A stretch of 64,000 nucleotides of DNA from Symbiodinium natans. Lineage: Eukaryota > Sar > Dinophyceae > Suessiales > Symbiodiniaceae. This document shows, one piece after another, positions 60,113 through 64,000 of the stretch. Under the pieces are notes generated by a model. That model ran no database searches and was not told the DNA's origin. It worked only from the letters and a program-made list of their open reading frames with translations. Numbering within the stretch: the stretch's first letter is position 1; each line of letters opens with the position of its first letter. The stretch is from contig CAJNDS010002646.1 in the NCBI GenBank assembly GCA_905221605.1, positions 980,646-1,044,645 on the forward strand. The letters are read 5' to 3'. Made by a program: the position numbers and the translations under genes.

Positions 60113-60203
60113 AGAGAGAGGAGAAAGAGAGAGAGAGAGAGAGAGAGAGAAAAAAAAGAGAAAGGGAAAGAGAAAGGGAAAGAGAAAGAGAAAGAGAAAG
60201 AGA
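59420..60203 (+). repeat. Purine microsatellite: GGGAAAGA, GACAGAGA and GA units
   Basis: About 780 bp. First 8-bp GGGAAAGA units, then 8-bp AGAGACAG units, then GA with occasional insertions, last GGAAAGAGAAA units. All long frames here (RER, LSLSLS) are artefacts. Confidence 0.95.
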
Positions 60204-60271
60204 TTTTGGCGCGCAGATGGTTCTTGCACATGCGTAACGTTCAGAAAATTTGATTACTCGTTCATTCCTCT

Positions 60272-60697
60272 TTGTTCTACACCACAACTGTCGTAGAAAT
60301 CCCTCAGTCTAGCTGCCATGGTCCATGGCCGAGTCGTCGCCCGCTATCTGATGCAAATGTGCCTTCACTGGCATGCAAAAGGTCTCCAAGCTGTGTTGGG
60401 TGCAGAAAACCTGGCCAATTCTTGGAGTGCATCGTCACAGCAACCGCTGTCCACGTCGCTGGTGACGCTCCCCCTTGGAAGGCTGTCAATGACCTCCTGA
60501 CGCAAGACTTCCAGCTGTGGACGGCTGTGTGCGAACATGGCCAGAGGCGTCACCGCTGGAGGCAATTCCTTCATGACATCATTGGCACGCTCCCGCCGCC
60601 TCATCCTGGGAAGGAGGTCATCGAAAAGATCCACAAAGCCAGGATGGGTATGACCATGAGATTGAACGTCAAGCCAGCGCTTGAACCGAGATGGTGA
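60272..60697 (+). CDS. Open frame of 141 codons, product unknown
   Basis: Follows the purine microsatellite and ends at TGA 60695. The second half is well biased and protein-like: LECIVTATAVHVAGDAPPWK, AVNDLLTQDFQLWTAVCEHG, RHRWRQFLHDIIGTLPPPHP. The start used (60272) is only the first Met in frame; no acceptor was fixed. Unique DNA without telomere-type repeats. Family unknown. Confidence 0.42.
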   Translation: MFYTTTVVEIPQSSCHGPWPSRRPLSDANVPSLACKRSPSCVGCRKPGQFLECIVTATAVHVAGDAPPWKAVNDLLTQDFQLWTAVCEHGQRRHRWRQFLHDIIGTLPPPHPGKEVIEKIHKARMGMTMRLNVKPALEPRW

Positions 60698-60899
60698 TAG
60701 CTGGCCCGCCGGGCGCTTCTTTCACAACACATCTTGTTCTTCCCAAAAACGCTGATTCAGCGCTTTTGCCCCCGTGCCTTGTGGTTGTTCTTCACCTTCG
60801 CCATGATCTCTGCGCTGAGCGCCTGACGCAGCTTCTACGTCTGCTAAGCAGCCACGCGCTTACTGATCTCCCGTATTACAAACAGGGGCTCTTAGCATA

Positions 60900-61728
60900 A
60901 TTATTGTTGTAATCATATCCACATCCTTTAGTATTATTTGTGGGTAATAAAAATCTAGAAGAAAGACGCGTGCATGTCATACACTCGCTTGTTGGTTTAG
61001 AAAAAGCACAAGACTTACATCAATTTTCATGTGCTCGCGTCTTTTGATTACGAAATTGAGCTCACGCGTTTACACAACCCATGATTAAATTGCTGAGCGA
61101 AGCGAACTCACTCCTTTTCTATCTTCATGTGTTCGCAGAGCTTGGATTAATGTTATTCCCTCGTGAAGGCGGTGAGATCATATGATTTTAGAAAAGAGTG
61201 AGACACAAGATCTGTATTAGAACGGCACACAAATTCAGAAAAGTTGTGTGTGTGCGCGCGTGATGCGCATACTCATAGAGAAAATGCAATCACAACCCCT
61301 ATGACCTCGAAAACTAGGAGTATTCAGGCTTGCAACGCGTACTAAACACACGCGTTAAAAGAAGTCCTTTTTGATCATTTGCTCAGTCTCTCGGAAATTC
61401 CATTAATGTTAGTCTTTGTACCGTTCATCACTCGTTTCACTCCGTTTAAAAAATACTGATAATCTACAGGAATATTGCTATTAATTTACTATTTTAATGT
61501 CCAAAAGACCAAAACAGAACATTCATGCGATTCAATGGTGACATGGCTCATTTGGTACCTTCATGAACAATGAACGGTCTAGCTCCTATATGAACAAACT
61601 CATCACTTTAAGACCCTTGAAGACGGAATATCTTTCCTGGTGCTGTCTATTAATAGGGTTTCAAGTCGAAGAGAACAAAGTGAATTAAAATGTAGGCGAG
61701 GTTACGAAACGCACGATTTCTAGGTTTT
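60900..61728. other. AT-rich island without telomere-type repeats
   Basis: About 830 bp, visibly AT-richer than all other parts, with no TTTAGGG/CCCTAAA and no open frame over 60 codons. Contains loosely repeated motifs such as TTTAGAAAA...CACAAGA and TTCATGTG(C/T)TCGC. Confidence 0.7.
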
Positions 61729-62298
61729 GCCCTAAACCCTAAACCCTAAAAATCCTAAACCCTGCTTGAGGATCTGCGTGGGTCTCCAGGGGTTCGGACG
61801 GGTCTCGGAATTCACAACCTAGGCTTCAAGGCACATTACACGTAGGTTTAGGGTTTAGTAGGGCCGAAACCTCAAACCCTAAAACTGCCCCCCCCAACAA
61901 AAGCCTTGTGTCGTCCTGTTGCTTGCTGTTTTTGCTTGGGGTCTTCCAGTCCGAAGATGGTACCGTGGACTTCCGAATTACGGCAACTTGGGAAGAACGG
62001 ACTTTCAGCTTCGCTCATTCTCTGAACCTTGAACCCTAAACCCTGCAGTGCATCCATGGTCCATGCCTTTCCTCGGCAGCTCTTCAGCATCCTTCTCAGG
62101 GGGGGGGGGGGGGGAGAGGCGGGGGGAGGGGCGGCGCCTGCCTTTGAAGCCGCCTTCCGAAGACCATCCAAAACCCTCTAAGAAAAAAATGTTCAACATA
62201 ACTACCCCTAGGGAATACCCTTCAAAGAAATGGAAAGGGTATGGTAAGATCCTGCCTTATAACCTCGCTTTGTAGGTTAAGGGGTCTGGGTTTGGGGT

Positions 62299-62460
62299 AT
62301 GTTGAAGTTGTTTTCGAAACTCTCAATCAAGACCCAAAGACGCCCAAGAGCCCTACACACCAAAGCATCGAAGGTTAGCTCATCGTGTTTTGTGTTATTT
62401 CTGAATCTTACAGCCATCAACAACTCGAAGCAACTTCAATGTCACGATACCTTTCCCTGA
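62299..62460 (+). CDS. Possible small ORF with a basic N terminus
   Basis: ATG at 62299: MLKLFSKLSIKTQRRPRALH then TKASKVSSSCFVLFLNLTAI, TGA at 62458. The start resembles an organelle-targeting peptide. A 40-nt GT...AG stretch ending TTTCTGAATCTTACAG (62372-62411) inside it could instead be an intron joining FETLNQDPKTPKSPTHQSIE to INNSKQLQCHDTFP. Confidence 0.3.
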   Translation: MLKLFSKLSIKTQRRPRALHTKASKVSSSCFVLFLNLTAINNSKQLQCHDTFP

Positions 62461-62653
62461 AGCCGAACCCTCCATGGCTCAAACTCTCCTTAGAACCCAA
62501 CCCCAAAGCCTAAGCCGGCTAAGTGTTTAGGGTTAGGGCTTAGGGTTTAGGATTTAGGGTTTAGGCTTTAGGCTTTAGGGTGAGGTCCCTTTTTTCCCTA
62601 AACCCTAAACCCTAAACCCTAAGAACCCTGAGAACCCGAATAAGTTGCTAGAG

Positions 62654-62744
62654 GCTGCTGCGAGACAACACCGCGCCGGCTCTCTGGCACCAGGGGCCTC
62701 AGACCTTCGCCTACCACGCGCTCACGGCGCAAGGATGGGGCACG
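62654..62744 (+). CDS. Putative internal exon with strong coding bias
   Basis: AGTTGCTAGAG, then LLRDNTAPALWHQGPQTFAY then HALTAQGWGT, then GTCTAGGG. 25 of 30 third positions G/C by my count. Confidence 0.46.
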
Positions 62745-63318
62745 GTCTAGGGTTGTGGGTTTAGGGTTAGGCTTTAGGCTTTAGGGTTGAGGGTTTAGGG
62801 TTTAGGGCCAAAGTTTCGGGCTCTGGTCTTATAGGGCTTAGGATTGTCCAGGTGGCCCAATGCTCCTCACATTATGGAATCGACCTGCTGCTAACATGTA
62901 TGTAGGATTTAAGGCGCCGAGCGCATTTTCACACGGCACATTTTGCGTAACCCTGAACCCCTAAACCCTAAGAACCCCAAAACCCGAAGAACCCTAAAAT
63001 GTAAGAACCCTGAACACCCAAAACCCGAAGAACGCTGAACCCTGAGAGGGTATAGGATTTAGGGCTTAGGGTTTAGGATTTAGGGTTTAGGGTCGTAAAC
63101 CCAAAACCCTAAACCCGACTGGCGGCACAGGGACCTCTTTTTGTCGGGCTGATGTGTGCCCTTAACCACGCACCACCCACCCCAAGCCACACGTCCCACG
63201 TCCGACGCCCTAGGTTTGTTCTAGGCAAGTTGTTCAGGGCTTGGGGCCTAGGGTTTAGGGTTTAGGGTTGAGGGTCAGTTTTAGGGCGTAGGCTTAGTTA
63301 GCGTAGGCTCGCTTTTGG
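62745..63318. other. Degenerate telomere-like DNA, no gene seen
   Basis: TTTAGGG and CCCTAAA derivatives including an AAGAACCCT variant tract (62960-63045). Confidence 0.6.
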
Positions 63319-63699
63319 ATGTCTCTGTATACACAACTTTACAGCTCATATGGCTTCGAGCTTTGGGTTTTTCATCAAGCCCCAGATCAGCAGGTACGTG
63401 CGTGGGTGGCGGGCTTAACCGCGGACAGGGGTGGTAGGGCTTATGCTCCGCCCCCGATCCTACGCGTGACTGGAAAGCGTGGACAACCCAGTGTTATCTG
63501 CGGAGGCTTCCATCGACCTGGTGGTTCACACTGGCCTGGCCGGACTGTGGCCCTTCACAAGTATGTTCGCTACGGTTTCGCTGGCCAGGAGCTCCTCTGG
63601 ACGGTGGTGGATTTTGGAGGAACGGCACCCGTTTGGGTGCCCCGAGGACAGTACATTTTCTGGGGCCAATGGCCGGACTGTGGATGCAGGTTCTTTTAA
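63319..63699 (+). CDS. Open frame of 126 codons, product unknown
   Basis: Ends at TAA 63697. The central and C-terminal parts are protein-like: ICGGFHRPGGSHWPGRTVAL, HKYVRYGFAGQELLWTVVDF, GGTAPVWVPRGQYIFWGQWP. Gly/Trp rich. The N-terminal third may be intronic. Family unknown. Confidence 0.38.
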   Translation: MSLYTQLYSSYGFELWVFHQAPDQQVRAWVAGLTADRGGRAYAPPPILRVTGKRGQPSVICGGFHRPGGSHWPGRTVALHKYVRYGFAGQELLWTVVDFGGTAPVWVPRGQYIFWGQWPDCGCRFF

Positions 63700-64000
63700 G
63701 GGACAATGCAAGATACCTAATTCCCCTTATAAAAGAGCCATATGCCCTAAAAACTAAACCCCTGAGCCCCCCCCCCCCGCGCCCTAAACCCCTAAACCCC
63801 TAAACCCTGAGCCCTCAACCCCGCCCCAAGCCCTGCACCTCTATGAAGCCCTGAAACCCTAAACCCCATAAGCCCTGCAAGCCTTACCTAAACCCTAAAC
63901 CCAGTCAAGCCCTGCGACCTTCTAAACCCTAAACCCTATGCCCTATGAACCCTAAACCCTATGAACCCTAAACCCTATGAACCCTAAACCCTGTGAGTCC
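63700..64000 (-). repeat. CCCTAAA derivatives to the window end
   Basis: CCCCTAAA, CCCTAAACCCTATGAA (a 16-bp tandem at 63925-63990) and a C run at about 63770. Confidence 0.8.

Noticed and set aside
59236-60287. RER-rich and LSLSLS-rich frames up to 317 codons
   Set aside because: Purine microsatellite, open on both strands.

Overview
The window looks like nuclear DNA of a dinoflagellate (confidence about 0.75; Symbiodiniaceae or a relative is my guess). The grounds are: Arabidopsis-type telomere repeats (TTTAGGG/CCCTAAA) scattered through the whole window in both orientations; short GC-rich coding-like islands almost all read on the + strand; and one very large Ty1/copia retrotransposon whose protein style (Gly/Lys/Arg-rich Gag tail, compressed His-Cys integrase motif) I associate with dinoflagellates. 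No tRNA, rRNA, CRISPR array or bacterial-type operon was seen.

Layout. 0-34.26 kb and 44.2-58.8 kb are a mosaic: arrays of 3-25 telomere-type heptamers, degenerate derivatives, short foldback (MITE-like) elements of at least seven families, homopolymer and dinucleotide tracts, and islands of about 40-300 bp of unarrayed DNA. Many islands have one + strand frame with strong G/C preference at codon third positions and end near plausible AG and GT/GC signals. My preferred reading is many small exons separated by introns that have filled with telomere-type repeats and MITEs. The main alternative is gene debris used as filler between arrays. No gene was reconstructed end to end, and single exon calls are weak.

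34,268-44,218 is a 9,951-bp copia element with 179-bp LTRs that I read as identical, a 5-bp GTTTT target duplication, a tRNA-type primer site and a purine-rich tract. It sits in a telomere-type array. ORF1 (1,931 aa) holds a membrane-like N terminus with an Ada-like metal motif, Gag, zinc knuckle, protease and integrase. ORF2 (1,193 aa), in the +1 frame with a 47-nt overlap, holds reverse transcriptase, RNase H and an unusual C-terminal extension of about 590 aa. Just downstream is a run of 68 G.

58.8-61.7 kb differs: two open reading frames with coding-like composition flank a purine microsatellite of about 780 bp, followed by about 830 bp of AT-rich DNA with no telomere-type repeats. The mosaic resumes from 61.7 kb to the end.
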